Of a stretch of 64,000 nucleotides of DNA, positions 27,440 to 36,968 are shown one piece after another. How positions within the stretch are numbered: position 1 is the stretch's first letter; each line of letters begins with the position of its first letter. The DNA lies in contig NZ_AWFF01000031.1 of the NCBI RefSeq assembly GCF_000682755.1, forward strand, positions 22,815 to 86,814. The letters run 5' to 3'. Both the position numbers and the translations under genes were made by a program. Under the pieces are notes generated by a model that was not told the DNA's origin, did no database searches, and was given only the letters and a program-made list of their open reading frames with translations. The DNA is from Hyphomonas beringensis. Lineage in GTDB: Bacteria > Pseudomonadota > Alphaproteobacteria > Caulobacterales > Hyphomonadaceae.

Positions 27440-28177
27440 CTAGAGACGCTGGATCAGGGCCTGCGCGGCGGCAGGGTTGGTTTCCTTCGCCCCGGAGATA
27501 AAAAACGCGAACACCTCACGATCCGTCGCCCAGCCGCGGACAGTTTCCGCCCACTGATCGAGCTGCGCAGGCGCATAGCCCGTTTCAATACCAGACTGGC
27601 TGTTCTGCAGGCGCGCATAGGCAAAGCCTGCCGTCTTCATGTCCGGCATTGGCCAGTCTGCATCATCGGCAAATACCAGCGCGCAACCATACTTGCGTAG
27701 CATGTCTTCAAAGGCCGGCGTGTTGAAACTTTCATGGCGCACTTCAATGGCATGCCGCAGGGCCACCCCCTTACTCTCTTCTGGCAGGGCAGACAGGAAG
27801 GTGTCGAAATAGTCCGCATCGAACGTCTTGCTGGCAGCGAATTGCCAGTTGATCGCGCCCAGCTTGTCGCCCAGCGCGGTTACCCCTCCGCCGACGAACC
27901 AGTTGATCGCCTCCTCAATGGCCGAGGGCGTATTACGGCTGGTCGTCATGCGCTGCGCCTTCACTGTGAAGCAGAAGCCGTCCGGGGTCTCCCCTGCCCA
28001 GCGCGCATACACATGCTCCGGCTGATTACGGTAAAAGGTGGAGTTGATCTCAATGGCCGTCAGGCGGCGGCTGGCATATTCCAGCTCTCGCGTCTTCGGT
28101 AGATCCTTCGGATAGAAGCGCCCCCGCCAGTCATCAAAGCTCCAGCCGCCAATTCCGATATGAATGTCGTGTCCCAT
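27440..28177 (-). CDS. DUF72 family protein
   Basis: The 245-residue protein matches DUF72 (YecE-like), a TIM-barrel fold of unknown biochemical activity: IGIGGWSFDDWRGRFYPKDLPKTRELEYASRRLTAIEINSTFYR at the N terminus and FCFTVKAQRMTTS. It lies downstream of rpoD, whose terminator ends in the gap before this gene. Confidence 0.88.
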   Translation of the reverse strand: MGHDIHIGIGGWSFDDWRGRFYPKDLPKTRELEYASRRLTAIEINSTFYRNQPEHVYARWAGETPDGFCFTVKAQRMTTSRNTPSAIEEAINWFVGGGVTALGDKLGAINWQFAASKTFDADYFDTFLSALPEESKGVALRHAIEVRHESFNTPAFEDMLRKYGCALVFADDADWPMPDMKTAGFAYARLQNSQSGIETGYAPAQLDQWAETVRGWATDREVFAFFISGAKETNPAAAQALIQRL

Positions 28178-28197
28178 GACGCATATCCCCCAGCCAC

Positions 28198-28229
28198 AAA
28201 CAAAAAGGGCGACCCACAGGCCGCCCTTT
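28198..28229 (-). terminator. Rho-independent terminator of rpoD
   Basis: On the minus strand, AAAGGGCG and CGCCCTTT (28222-28229 and 28204-28211) form a stem followed by TTTTGTTTG, about 10 bases after the rpoD stop codon. Confidence 0.85.
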
Positions 28230-28238
28230 GAAATTGGA

Positions 28239-30194
28239 TCAGGTATCCAGGAAGCTGCGCAGCTTCCGGCTGCGGCTTGGATGTTTCAGCTTGCGGAGCG
28301 CTTTCGCCTCGATCTGGCGAATACGTTCGCGCGTCACGCTGAACTGCTGGCCGACTTCTTCCAGCGTATGGTCCGTATTCATCCCGATACCGAAGCGCAT
28401 GCGCAGCACGCGTTCTTCCCGCGGGGTGAGCGAGGCGAGCACGCGGGTCGTCGTTTCGCGAAGGTTCGACTGGATCGCGGCATCGACGGGCAGAAGTGCC
28501 ATCTTGTCCTCGATGAAGTCGCCAAGGTTTGAATCCTCGTCGTCGCCAATCGGCGTCTCCAGGGAAATCGGCTCTTTCGCGATCTTCAGAACCTTGCGGA
28601 TCTTCTCCAGCGGCAGGCCCAGCTTTTCGGCCAGCTCTTCCGGGGTTGGCTCGCGGCCAATCTCGTGCAGCATCTGGCGCTGGGTGCGGATGATCTTGTT
28701 GATCGTCTCTATCATATGCACCGGAATACGGATCGTCCGGGCCTGGTCCGCGATGGAGCGGGTAATGGCCTGACGGATCCACCAAGTGGCATAGGTCGAG
28801 AATTTGTAACCGCGGCGGTATTCGAATTTGTCGACCGCCTTCATCAGGCCGATATTGCCTTCCTGAATCAGGTCGAGGAATTGCAGGCCACGATTGGTGT
28901 ATTTCTTGGCGATGGAGATCACGAGGCGAAGGTTGGCTTCCACCATTTCCTTCTTCGCGATGCGGGCTTCACGTTCGCCCTTCTGCACCGTCTGAACGAT
29001 ACGGCGGAAATCATCGATCGGAATGCCGATTTCCTGCGCGATTTCGGAAATCTCGTCGCGCGTGCCGTTGACTTCTTCTGCCTTGCCTTCAACGAACCGT
29101 TTCCACTTGGCAGACAGGGTCTGCACGCGGTCGGTCCAGTCCGGCTCCAGTTCGCGGCCGAAATAGTTCTCCAGGAAGTCCTTGCGCGGCACGCCATAGG
29201 CGTCGGCCATGCGCATCAGCTTGCCTTCCAGGCCCATCAGCTTCTTGTTGATGGCGTAGAGCTGTTCGACCAGCGCCTCGATCCGGGCATTGTTGATGTG
29301 GATCGTCTTCAGATTTTCGACGATGGAGTTTGACAGCGCGTCATACTCTTCCTGCGCCTTCGGCGTCAGGTCCTTGCCCTCAAGACGGCGATTGACCAGC
29401 TTGTCCTGCAGCTTGCGGTACTTGGAAAAGTCCTCGGCAATCTCGTTCAGCTTGGCCAGAACACCGTCGCGCAGTTCCGCTTCCATGGCGGACATGGACA
29501 TTGCCGCGGCATCATCCTCGTCCTCATCATCATCGTCGTCTTCGGACTCGTCGCCATCGGCCTTGGCCTCATCGGCTTCGTCGTCCTCATCCTTGGGCTT
29601 CGGCTCTGGCGGCGGGTTTTCCGCGCCATAGGTCGCTTCCAGGTCGATCAGGTCGCGCAGCAGGATGCGTTCGTTCACCAGTTCGTCGCGCCATACCATC
29701 ATGGCTTCGAAGCTCAGCGGGCTTTCGCACAGGCCGCGGATCATCGCGTCCCGGCCGGCCTCGATGCGCTTCGCAATCGCGATCTCACCCTCGCGGGAGA
29801 GCAACTCAACGGCGCCCATCTCGCGCAGATACATGCGAACCGGGTCGTCCGTGCGGTCAGAGCCGCGCGCATTGCCTTTCTTGGCAACGACCTTCTTGTC
29901 CTCGATCTTGGTAAGGGCCTTGCCCTCTGCCTCGGCCTCTTCCTCGCTCTCAACGACGGCAATGCCCATTTCCGAGATCTGGGACATCACGTCCTCGATC
30001 TGGTCTGAGGTCATCTCATCATTGGGAAGAAGGGCGTTGATCTCATCATGAGTAATGAAGCCGCGCTTTTTCGCACGGTTCAGAACCTTTTTTACGTCGG
30101 TGGCGCTGAAATCGACCAGGGCATTCTCATTGTCCTTGTCATCATCTCCGTCACCGTCGCCGGAAAGGTTCTTTTTCTTCGTGGCTGTTGCCAT
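28239..30194 (-). CDS. rpoD: Primary RNA polymerase sigma factor sigma-70
   Basis: The 651-residue protein contains all sigma-70 regions: 1.1 near the N terminus, 1.2 with [22 protein letters not shown], 2.1-2.4 with [50 protein letters not shown], region 3, and 4.2 with [30 protein letters not shown]. The non-conserved region carries a very acidic run (about residues 200-230, mostly Asp and Glu). It is the housekeeping sigma factor. The gene lies downstream of dnaG with a long 413-bp gap that probably holds its own promoter. Confidence 0.98.
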   Translation of the reverse strand: MATATKKKNLSGDGDGDDDKDNENALVDFSATDVKKVLNRAKKRGFITHDEINALLPNDEMTSDQIEDVMSQISEMGIAVVESEEEAEAEGKALTKIEDKKVVAKKGNARGSDRTDDPVRMYLREMGAVELLSREGEIAIAKRIEAGRDAMIRGLCESPLSFEAMMVWRDELVNERILLRDLIDLEATYGAENPPPEPKPKDEDDEADEAKADGDESEDDDDDEDEDDAAAMSMSAMEAELRDGVLAKLNEIAEDFSKYRKLQDKLVNRRLEGKDLTPKAQEEYDALSNSIVENLKTIHINNARIEALVEQLYAINKKLMGLEGKLMRMADAYGVPRKDFLENYFGRELEPDWTDRVQTLSAKWKRFVEGKAEEVNGTRDEISEIAQEIGIPIDDFRRIVQTVQKGEREARIAKKEMVEANLRLVISIAKKYTNRGLQFLDLIQEGNIGLMKAVDKFEYRRGYKFSTYATWWIRQAITRSIADQARTIRIPVHMIETINKIIRTQRQMLHEIGREPTPEELAEKLGLPLEKIRKVLKIAKEPISLETPIGDDEDSNLGDFIEDKMALLPVDAAIQSNLRETTTRVLASLTPREERVLRMRFGIGMNTDHTLEEVGQQFSVTRERIRQIEAKALRKLKHPSRSRKLRSFLDT

Positions 30195-30607
30195 TCAATT
30201 CTCTCCCGTGAGGTTCCCGACCACGCCCGTCGGATACCCTCGCAAAACTGCCTGCCTTGTAGCTTTCGCTGACTTTACCTGCTGCCTTCAAAATTCATGC
30301 GGGCCCTGGATGCCCATCGTTCTCTAACGCGCCAAAAGCCCTGCTGCCATCTCATGGCAACAGCACCAGACCCTAACTTACAGCACCTTTCGTGCCACAG
30401 GTCAGGATCAGACTCGTCTGAACGTCCGGCTGCCGTGTTTTGCTCGGGGGCTTAAAGCCAATCCCTTGCCTCGGGTTCTTTGACCGCGATTGAGGCGTCT
30501 CGGGGTAGTCGTTGAGCAAGCTGACAGCGCGCATGTTCCCTGCTTGCTGTAAATGGGCACTGATTCCTCTGCGGTCAATAGGTTTTCCTGTGTTTGAAGG
30601 ACAGGAA
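30195..30607. other. Non-coding gap between dnaG and rpoD
   Basis: No convincing gene is present in these 413 bases. I see an inverted repeat TTCCTGT/ACAGGAA just after the dnaG stop, AGCAAGC/GCTTGCT around 30518-30551, and an imperfect hairpin around 30342-30366 (CTGCTGCCAT/ATGGCAACAG). TTGACC occurs on the minus strand near 30573-30579 and could be part of a sigma-70 promoter for rpoD. A long rpoD leader or small RNA is possible. Confidence 0.5.
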
Positions 30608-32515
30608 TCATGAACCGCCCGGGGTATCTCCCTTAAACCACGGGTTCTGCTCCTCAAACTGTTTCCAGAAATCGCCGATATTGGCCTTGCCCATGGCCTT
30701 CTCCTGCTGGTCCAGCAACACACGCTCCTCGAAAGCCTTGCGCCGCTCTGCCACCAGACGGCGTTTCAGTTTGAGACGGCGCACCTCATCATCCGCGGTC
30801 GGCGTCGTATCGACCGGTATGAAGGCCTCAACTGCCGCCTTCCAAGAGCGATAGGCCGGGTCAGTCAGGCGGATATTGGAGATCTTCTTCACATCGATCT
30901 GTGCGATTTCCTTTTCATGCCCCTGCCGCACCATGCTCTCCAGCACGGCGTCCAGGGTCAGATCCTCATCCTCGATCAGGAAGTCCACGATCAGATCACG
31001 CAGGCCATTGGAAATCTCGTTGCGGAAATCCGCCGCGATCAGCAATTCTTCCATGCCAGACAGGATTGACGGGTTCAGCACCGCCTGCAGCAATAACAAT
31101 ACGCCGGGGCGTGTGCGGCCTGCCGCCTGCACCTGCGCGACCGCCGCCGGCCCGGCCGAGCCGGTATCCGCCCCCCTGCCCTTACCCTTGCCCGGGGTGA
31201 AGCTGCTTTTGCGCTTGGCCTGGCGAATCTGCCAGAAATGGTCCCGCATGCGGGCTTTCAGATCCCGCTCATAGGCGGCCTTCACGCCGGGATGCTTGAT
31301 CTGGGCGGCCGCACTCATCAGCCGCGCTTCGAGGCCAGCCTGGCGTTCCGGCGTATCGAGGGGCTCTGCGTCTCGCTCGCGCTGCCACAGCAGTTCCGAT
31401 AGCGCGATCCTGCCATCCAGCGCTTCGCCCATGGCGGCGGGTCCGCGCTCGCGGATCAGATCGTCCGGGTCCATGCCATCCGGCAGCAGCACAAAGAACA
31501 GGGATCGCCCCGGCTCGACATGCGGCAGGGCCCGGTCAATCGCGCGATAGGCGGCGCCGAGGCCTGCCCGGTCCCCGTCAAAGCACAGCACAGGCTCCGG
31601 CCCCGCACGCCAGAGCAGGCTGATCTGGTCTTCTGTCAGCGCGGTGCCGAGGGGCGCGACCGCCTGGCCAAAGCCCGCTTCGGTCAGCGCGATGGCATCC
31701 ATATAGCCTTCGCAGACGATCAGGCCGCCACCATCGCCATGGCCCAGCGCTTCCCGCGCCGCCTTGTAGCGGTAGAGCACACGCGATTTGTGAAACAGCG
31801 GTGTATCACCAGAGTTCAGATATTTCGGCTTGGCATCCGGCGTCAGCCCCCGGCCGCCGAAGGCGATGATGCCGCCCCGGCTGTCCGGAATCGGGAACAT
31901 CAGCCGCCCACGGAACGCATCGTACGGTTCTCCGCCGCGATCACTTGTCTTGGCGAGACCTGCCTCCAGGATCTCGTCCTGCGTAAAGCCCATCTGCTTC
32001 AGATGCGCGCCGGTCTTGTGCCAATCATCCGGGGCAAACCCCAGTCGGTGACGTTTCCACGCGATCGGTTTGAGACCGCGCCCTTCCAGATACTCGCGTG
32101 CTGCGGCGCCGTCAGAGGATTGCAGCCGGTCTTCATAATAGGCCGCGGCCGCTTCGCAGACTTCCTGCAGGCGCTTGCGATGGTCATAGACTTCAGCGGA
32201 CTGCGGGTCTGCCTTGGGCAGCTCCATGCCTGCCTCTTCAGCCAGTTTCTCGACAGCTTCCATGAAGGAGAGCCGCTCGGTCTCCATCACGAAGCTGATG
32301 ACATCGCCGCCCATGCCGGAGGAGAAGCATTTGAAGATGCGCTTCTGGTCGTTGACGTAAAAGCTCGGAGACTTTTCATTCGTAAAGGGCGACAGGCCGA
32401 CCCATTCCTTGCCCTTCTTGGTCAGCTTCACCTTGCGGCCGATCACGTCCGAAGGCCGGATGCGGGCCTTCAGTTCATCAAGGAAACCATCGGGGATGCG
32501 GACTGAGGAGGACAT
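30608..32515 (-). CDS. dnaG: DNA primase
   Basis: The 635-residue primase has the N-terminal CHC2-like domain, the catalytic Toprim core (LIVCEGYMDAIALTEAG and LCFDGDRAGLGAAYRAIDRAL) and a helicase-binding C-terminal part. It makes RNA primers for replication. The zinc motif is degenerate: the usual Cys, His, Cys, Cys ligands read S42, T45, C63 and S66 (GLSPFTNEK, FKCFSSG). To my recollection this substitution is common in alphaproteobacterial DnaG, so it is probably functional. An FR-rich linker around 425-445 precedes the C-terminal domain. Confidence 0.97.
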   Translation of the reverse strand: MSSSVRIPDGFLDELKARIRPSDVIGRKVKLTKKGKEWVGLSPFTNEKSPSFYVNDQKRIFKCFSSGMGGDVISFVMETERLSFMEAVEKLAEEAGMELPKADPQSAEVYDHRKRLQEVCEAAAAYYEDRLQSSDGAAAREYLEGRGLKPIAWKRHRLGFAPDDWHKTGAHLKQMGFTQDEILEAGLAKTSDRGGEPYDAFRGRLMFPIPDSRGGIIAFGGRGLTPDAKPKYLNSGDTPLFHKSRVLYRYKAAREALGHGDGGGLIVCEGYMDAIALTEAGFGQAVAPLGTALTEDQISLLWRAGPEPVLCFDGDRAGLGAAYRAIDRALPHVEPGRSLFFVLLPDGMDPDDLIRERGPAAMGEALDGRIALSELLWQRERDAEPLDTPERQAGLEARLMSAAAQIKHPGVKAAYERDLKARMRDHFWQIRQAKRKSSFTPGKGKGRGADTGSAGPAAVAQVQAAGRTRPGVLLLLQAVLNPSILSGMEELLIAADFRNEISNGLRDLIVDFLIEDEDLTLDAVLESMVRQGHEKEIAQIDVKKISNIRLTDPAYRSWKAAVEAFIPVDTTPTADDEVRRLKLKRRLVAERRKAFEERVLLDQQEKAMGKANIGDFWKQFEEQNPWFKGDTPGGS

Positions 32516-32588
32516 AGGCTGACAATGTAGCGCTTAACCCTCTTTGGTGAAACATGAGACTGCCGCCCTTCCCCAGTCAAACGCAGGC

Positions 32589-32615
32589 AAAAAAAGACCC
32601 TGCCGAAGCAGGGCC
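32589..32615 (-). terminator. Rho-independent terminator of the PRC-barrel gene
   Basis: On the minus strand GGCCCTGC, a TTCG tetraloop and GCAGGGTC are followed by TTTTTTT, 26 bases after the stop codon. Confidence 0.88.
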
Positions 32616-32641
32616 TTCTTTGGTGACGCATCTTTCCGACA

Positions 32642-33406
32642 TTAGTCGTCCATCAGTTCAATGCCAGGGGCGTCGGCATATTCCTCGGACGTGACATTCA
32701 GAACGATTTCACCATCACTGTCGCCTTGGGCAATCGTGATTGCATCCGGACTAATCAGGTAACGATCAGAGGTCAGGGCATCGACGACACCATCTGCAAC
32801 GACAGCGTATTTGACGGTGCCATCCTTGGCCATGATGAAGTCCGTGATACGGGCATCCTTGTCATTGAAGGCAAGAGTAGCATTCGTGCCCATCAGCTCA
32901 GATGCAAGACGATAATCATTCAAACCCTCTTGTTCGAATTCCGGCATGGACTCGAGAGTCTCGTCGGTTACAGAAAGCGTCGCGACAGGCTCTTTTTCCT
33001 CGTCCCAAGTAATCGTTGCCTGGTCGAAAGCGACCGGGTGAAGGTCTCCCGCGACACCATCGCGAATGATCAGCGTGGGCTGCGTACCGTCGCCTGAGAT
33101 CATGACGTCGGCAATTTCGCCGATTTCATCGCCATTGGCATCATAGACATCTTCGTCGATCAGGTCGGATGCCATCATTTCGCCCGTGGCCGGAACATAG
33201 GCAATGCGGGTGATCTCTTGCTTGGCGTCCATATCATTGACAGATGCATCAACGACTTCGCCGCCATACATGGTGTCAGAATCATTTGTTTGGGCCGTTT
33301 CCTCAGCAGACGCTTCAGCCTTCTGCAGGTCGGTTTCGCCTTGGGAACACGCAGCGGCACCGAGCATCAGGGCAGCTGCACTGGCAGTAATCAAAAGCCG
33401 TTTCAT
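32642..33406 (-). CDS. PRC-barrel domain lipoprotein
   Basis: The 254-residue protein has a lipoprotein signal (lipobox GAAAC, Cys near residue 20), an acidic linker and a PRC-barrel-like domain at about 82-135 (MMASDLIDEDVYDANGDEIGEIADVMISGDG). A second, weaker barrel-like repeat may follow (ASELMGTNATLAFNDKDARITDFIMAKDG at about 165-195). PRC-barrels bind RNA or protein and occur in photosystem and stress-related proteins. The function is unknown. It interrupts the dnaG-yqeY pairing. Confidence 0.8.
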   Translation of the reverse strand: MKRLLITASAAALMLGAAACSQGETDLQKAEASAEETAQTNDSDTMYGGEVVDASVNDMDAKQEITRIAYVPATGEMMASDLIDEDVYDANGDEIGEIADVMISGDGTQPTLIIRDGVAGDLHPVAFDQATITWDEEKEPVATLSVTDETLESMPEFEQEGLNDYRLASELMGTNATLAFNDKDARITDFIMAKDGTVKYAVVADGVVDALTSDRYLISPDAITIAQGDSDGEIVLNVTSEEYADAPGIELMDD

Positions 33407-33482
33407 TTCGTGGTCCTTTCTAGGTGACTAACACCCCATTAACGGACCCCGCGCCTGCTTTGTTCCTCAACCTTTCGGCGAT

Positions 33483-33965
33483 TTAACTGTTTTGCCCTGC
33501 TCCGGTCGTCAGGGCCTTGCGCATTGCCTTGCCGGCAGCACCCGATTCGATCATGTCAGGATAGCGCTGTTTCAGGACGCTCATGCAGCGCCCCAGATCC
33601 TTCAGCTTGGACGCGCCCAGATCCTCGACAACTTCCTCGACCGCCTGGTCCAGCGCCTTACCGGCCAGAGGCACCGGCAGGAACTGCTCGATGACCTCAA
33701 TCTCCTCGCGTTCGCGAATCGCATCTTCGATGCGACCGGCATCATCATATTCGCGCGCCGCAATTTCGCGCTGCGCCACCATGGTCTCCAGCACTTTGCG
33801 CACATCTGCCTCGGGACAGCCTTCGCCGTCACCTCGCCCGCGTGCGCACACATCGCGGTCCCGGATCGCACAATCGATCAGGCGAAGCGTCGCCAGACGC
33901 ACCGAACTGTCGGGCTTTTCGCTCTCGACTTTCAGCGCATGCGCCACCTGCGTTTTCAGTGTCAT
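33483..33965 (-). CDS. GatB/YqeY domain protein
   Basis: The 160-residue product has the YqeY layout: a helical head (MTLKTQVAHALKVESE..SVRLATLRLI), DVRKVLETMVAQREIAAREYDDAGR and the tail domain from FLPVPLAGKALDQAVEE to AAGKAMRKALT. It resembles the tRNA-binding tail of GatB but lacks the catalytic part. Between carA (divergent) and dnaG, the position is conserved in alphaproteobacteria. ATG 33965 fits the family start; ATG 33992 has a better ribosome site (AAAGG) and adds nine residues. Confidence 0.9.
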   Translation of the reverse strand: MTLKTQVAHALKVESEKPDSSVRLATLRLIDCAIRDRDVCARGRGDGEGCPEADVRKVLETMVAQREIAAREYDDAGRIEDAIREREEIEVIEQFLPVPLAGKALDQAVEEVVEDLGASKLKDLGRCMSVLKQRYPDMIESGAAGKAMRKALTTGAGQNS

Positions 33966-34123
33966 CTTACAAGATTTGTCTTCACGGCCCATTCTAAATA
34001 CGCCTTTCACACCAGCGCAGCGGCACACCGCTTGACGCCAAGGGGACTCGGCCCCATTAACCGGGCAAAATGTCGGACGATAGAGTTAAAGGTCCGACAA
34101 CAGGCCCGGAAGGGAAGCGAAAT

Positions 34124-35305
34124 ATGTCCGACACAGAAAAAAAGCAAGACAAGACAACTGCCACGGGAGCTATCGCCTTGGCAGACGGGACAATTTTCCT
34201 CGGCGCAGGCGCCGGGGCTGAAGGAATCCGCGTCGGTGAGCTGTGCTTCAATACGGCCATTACCGGCTATCAGGAGATCCTGACGGACCCGTCCTACTCC
34301 TCGCAGATCGTCCTGTTCACATTCCCTCACATCGGAAATGTTGGCGCCAACGCAGAAGATCATGAAGAATCTTCAGCGCCTGCAACAGATGCAGCGCGCG
34401 GCACGATTTTCCGCGAGCCGATCACGGCGTCCTCAAACTGGCGCGCCGGTGAAGGCTTTGACGCGTGGCTGGCCAAGCGCGGCATTGTTGCCCTGTCTGG
34501 CGTTGATACCCGCGCGATCACTCGCCTGATACGCGAAAACGGCATGCAGAAAGCCGCCATCTGCAACAAGCCGGATGGCAATATCGACCTCGACGCCCTG
34601 ATCGAAACGGCGCGCAGCTGGAACGGCCTGGAAGCCGCTGACCTGGCCGCTGTGGTTGATACGGACGCCTCATTCGAAAACACCGAACAATTGTGGACGA
34701 CCGAGCATGGCTACGGCCAGCTTGAAGACGCCCGGTATCATGTCGTTCTGGTGGATTTCGGTGTTAAGAAGAACATCCTGCGCAATTTGGCCCAAGTCGG
34801 CATTCGCGCCACAATCGTGAACGGCGATACGAGCGCGGAAGACATCTTCGCGCTGAAGCCAGATGGTGTGGTCTTCTCCAATGGCCCGGGCGACCCGGCC
34901 GCCACAATCCAGCGCTCCGGCGACATGATCCGCGCGGTCATTGACAGCGGCCTGCCGATCCTCGGCATCTGTCTGGGCCACCAGTTGCTCGCATTGTCGC
35001 TTGGCGCACAGACAATGAAAATGGCGCAGGGCCACCATGGCGCAAACCATCCGGTCAAGGATCTTGCCACCGGCAAGGTGGAGATCGTGTCCATGAATCA
35101 TGGCTTCACGGTTGACCCCAAGACGCTGCCTGATGGTGTGGAAGAGAGCCACCGCTCCCTGTTCGACGGCACCAATTCCGGCCTCGCGGTGAAAGATCGC
35201 CCGATCATTTCCGTACAGCACCACCCGGAAGCCAGCCCCGGACCGCAAGACAGCTTCTACCTGTTCCAGCGTTTCGCGGACCTGATGGCAGCTGCCGGGA
35301 AATAG
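34124..35305 (+). CDS. carA: Carbamoyl-phosphate synthase small (glutaminase) chain
   Basis: The 393-residue protein has the CarA N-terminal domain ([33 protein letters not shown]) and a class I glutaminase domain with nucleophile Cys283 in [14 protein letters not shown] and His/Glu in [12 protein letters not shown]. It supplies ammonia for carbamoyl phosphate used in arginine and pyrimidine synthesis; argF later in this window uses that product. ATG 34124 follows GGAAGGGAAG and gives the usual length. CarB is not adjacent. Confidence 0.97.
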   Translation: MSDTEKKQDKTTATGAIALADGTIFLGAGAGAEGIRVGELCFNTAITGYQEILTDPSYSSQIVLFTFPHIGNVGANAEDHEESSAPATDAARGTIFREPITASSNWRAGEGFDAWLAKRGIVALSGVDTRAITRLIRENGMQKAAICNKPDGNIDLDALIETARSWNGLEAADLAAVVDTDASFENTEQLWTTEHGYGQLEDARYHVVLVDFGVKKNILRNLAQVGIRATIVNGDTSAEDIFALKPDGVVFSNGPGDPAATIQRSGDMIRAVIDSGLPILGICLGHQLLALSLGAQTMKMAQGHHGANHPVKDLATGKVEIVSMNHGFTVDPKTLPDGVEESHRSLFDGTNSGLAVKDRPIISVQHHPEASPGPQDSFYLFQRFADLMAAAGK

Positions 35306-35339
35306 CCCCGCAACAGCGCCCTTAAAAACCAGCCCCCGC

Positions 35340-36002
35340 ATGACTGCGCCCCTCCCCCTGCCAGGCGACAACCGTCTCGGCTGCGTGATCGAAGACCTGG
35401 CCAGTAAGGGCTGGTCCTGGCAGCCGGGCTTTTTGCCGGATGCCCTGCTGATCGCCTTGCGTGAAGAGATTCATGCGCTGGAGGCAGAGGCCGCGCTGGC
35501 CCCGGCAGGGATCGGCCGCGAAGATGCCTTTCAGGTTGATCACTCCATCCGCAAGACGCGCATCACCTGGCTGGACGATTCCAGCCCTGCGCAGCTGGCC
35601 TTCTCCGACTGGGCGGAACATCTGCGTGAAGCCCTGAACCGCTCGCTGCTGCTGGGCCTCTTCGAATTCGAGGCTTGCTACGCAGTCTATCCGCAAGGCG
35701 GCTTCTATGACCGCCATCTCGACAGTTTCGAGGGGGCGAAGAACCGGATCGTCTCGCTCGTCGTCTATCTCAATGATGAGTGGAGCGAAGATGATGGCGG
35801 CGCTCTGGTCGTCTGGCCGGAAGGCGCAGGAGAGGATGACACGCCTGCCGCAACCCTGGTGCCGGAAGGCGGCGGCGTGGTACTGATGCTTTCAGAGGCC
35901 ATCCCACATGCAGTGCAGCCAACCGCGAGGCAGCGCTATGGCATTGCCGGTTGGTGGCGCGTGAACCAGGCGATAGACGGACAGGTCATCCCGATCAGCT
36001 GA
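35340..36002 (+). CDS. 2-oxoglutarate/Fe(II) oxygenase, SM-20/prolyl hydroxylase type
   Basis: The 220-residue protein shows the double-stranded beta-helix metal triad His126-x-Asp128 (YDRHLDSF) and His190 (IPHAVQP), with Arg199 for 2-oxoglutarate. LVVYLND and GGALVVWP are typical of the SM-20/PHD-like hydroxylases. The target, probably a proline in a protein, is unknown. It begins 34 bases after carA and may share its transcript. Confidence 0.88.
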   Translation: MTAPLPLPGDNRLGCVIEDLASKGWSWQPGFLPDALLIALREEIHALEAEAALAPAGIGREDAFQVDHSIRKTRITWLDDSSPAQLAFSDWAEHLREALNRSLLLGLFEFEACYAVYPQGGFYDRHLDSFEGAKNRIVSLVVYLNDEWSEDDGGALVVWPEGAGEDDTPAATLVPEGGGVVLMLSEAIPHAVQPTARQRYGIAGWWRVNQAIDGQVIPIS

Positions 36003-36004
36003 CC

Positions 36005-36592
36005 CTAGCGCAGGCTTCTCAGCATGATCTCGAACACTTCGAGCACCCGCTCGACTGTGGCACCATTTCTTCCGCGCGCCAGGGCAAAGCCAGAGCCGTT
36101 CAAAGCACCCTGCACGATTATGGCCGAGGCATCGGCCCGTTCCGGGGCAATTTTTCCCTTGTCGACCAGGAACTGGATTCCAGCCCGCACATTCTGCTGG
36201 CCGAGGTCATGATCAGCCTCATACCATTCTGCAAGGCCCAGAGCCCGCGGGCCGTCCAGCAGCACGATGCGTTGATAGTCTGTCCGTATGACCCAGTTGA
36301 AATAGACGCGCGCGCCAGCAAGGAAAGCCGCATACGGGTCCTCCGCGGACATCGTATCCACCGCCGCAATGCGGGCTTCCTTGTCCATCGTGATCTGCAG
36401 ATCACGCCAGACTTCATAAAAGAGTTGTTGCTTGTTCTCGAAATGGTGGAACAGCGCGCCTTTAGTGATGCCCGCCTCAACCACGATACTGGCAATGCTC
36501 GCGTCAAACCCCTCTTCCGAAAACCGGTTTCGAGCGGCTTTCAGGATCGCTGTGCGCGTTTCGCGAGCTTTTCTGGCACGAGGCTTAGGCAT
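36005..36592 (-). CDS. TetR/AcrR family regulator
   Basis: The 195-residue protein has a TetR helix-turn-helix at about residues 15-60 (RTAILKAARNRFSEEGFDASIASIVVEAGITKGALFHHFENKQQLFYEV). The C-terminal ligand domain is unremarkable. A perfect palindrome sits just upstream of the start and is the likely operator, so the gene is probably autoregulated. It converges with the oxygenase gene, with 2 bases between stop codons. Its regulated partner is not obvious because the next gene upstream points the same way. Confidence 0.93.
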   Translation of the reverse strand: MPKPRARKARETRTAILKAARNRFSEEGFDASIASIVVEAGITKGALFHHFENKQQLFYEVWRDLQITMDKEARIAAVDTMSAEDPYAAFLAGARVYFNWVIRTDYQRIVLLDGPRALGLAEWYEADHDLGQQNVRAGIQFLVDKGKIAPERADASAIIVQGALNGSGFALARGRNGATVERVLEVFEIMLRSLR

Positions 36593-36616
36593 GGCGGCTT
36601 TTCAGTTGTCCACTTA

Positions 36617-36633
36617 ACATACCAGTGGTATGT
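36617..36633. promoter_or_regulatory. Perfect palindromic TetR operator
   Basis: ACATACCA-G-TGGTATGT is an exact 8-bp inverted repeat with a single central base, 25 bases upstream of the TetR start. This size and symmetry are typical of TetR operators. Confidence 0.75.
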
Positions 36634-36742
36634 AAAATCACCAATGTGGACTTTTCCGGGTCTGCAAGGCCCGGAACGGCACCACCAACACCACAACAGG
36701 CTGGGTGGCTTTCCGAAACCGCATTGCCATAAGGGGACGCGG

Positions 36743-36785
36743 GGCGACCGCGCGAACAGGCTCCAATCCTGTACGCGCGGTCGTC
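36743..36785. repeat. Long stable hairpin
   Basis: A stem of about 18 bp with one A-A mismatch and one G-T pair (GGCGACCGCGCG-A-ACAGG and its complement) closes a 7-base loop CTCCAAT. Neither strand shows a T-run, so it is not a standard terminator. It might block read-through from the glucosidase gene or be part of an RNA. Confidence 0.6.
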
Positions 36786-36855
36786 TTGATTCAAAGGCGC
36801 AAAGCCAAACTGGCCATCGCTCAGAAATCGCATAGCAAACACTATCAAATTCCCT

Positions 36856-36885
36856 CCTAACCTGTAATTCTCACTACAGGTTAGG
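36856..36885. repeat. 11-bp perfect inverted repeat
   Basis: CCTAACCTGTA and TACAGGTTAGG flank the 8 bases ATTCTCAC. It could be an operator or an RNA stem; it lies 84 bases past the glucosidase stop codon. Confidence 0.55.
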
Positions 36886-36968
36886 CGGAAAATGACAAGT
36901 CGGCAGAAGCGCCTTCTGAGGCAGATGATGCCACCGCCTGCCCCTGAAGTGCAGGCGAGGATTTTAGC

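Larger units (their letters stand above)
36593..36968. other. Non-coding gap upstream of the TetR gene
   Basis: These 376 bases hold no convincing gene. They contain the TetR operator palindrome at 36617-36633, a very stable hairpin at 36743-36785 and an 11-bp inverted repeat at 36856-36885. A shorter stem (CGCCTGC/GCAGGCG) near 36936-36958 follows the glucosidase stop codon. Confidence 0.6.

Noticed and set aside
28060..28785. A 241-codon minus-strand frame over the end of rpoD
   Set aside because: It is a shadow of rpoD in another frame, with no domain.
33483..34028. GTG/ATG start at 34028 for the YqeY protein
   Set aside because: The first residues are cysteine-rich and not found in the family; 33965 or 33992 fits better.
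36743..36785. Calling the strong hairpin a terminator or a tRNA
   Set aside because: Neither strand has a T-run after the stem, and the loop and arms do not fit a cloverleaf.
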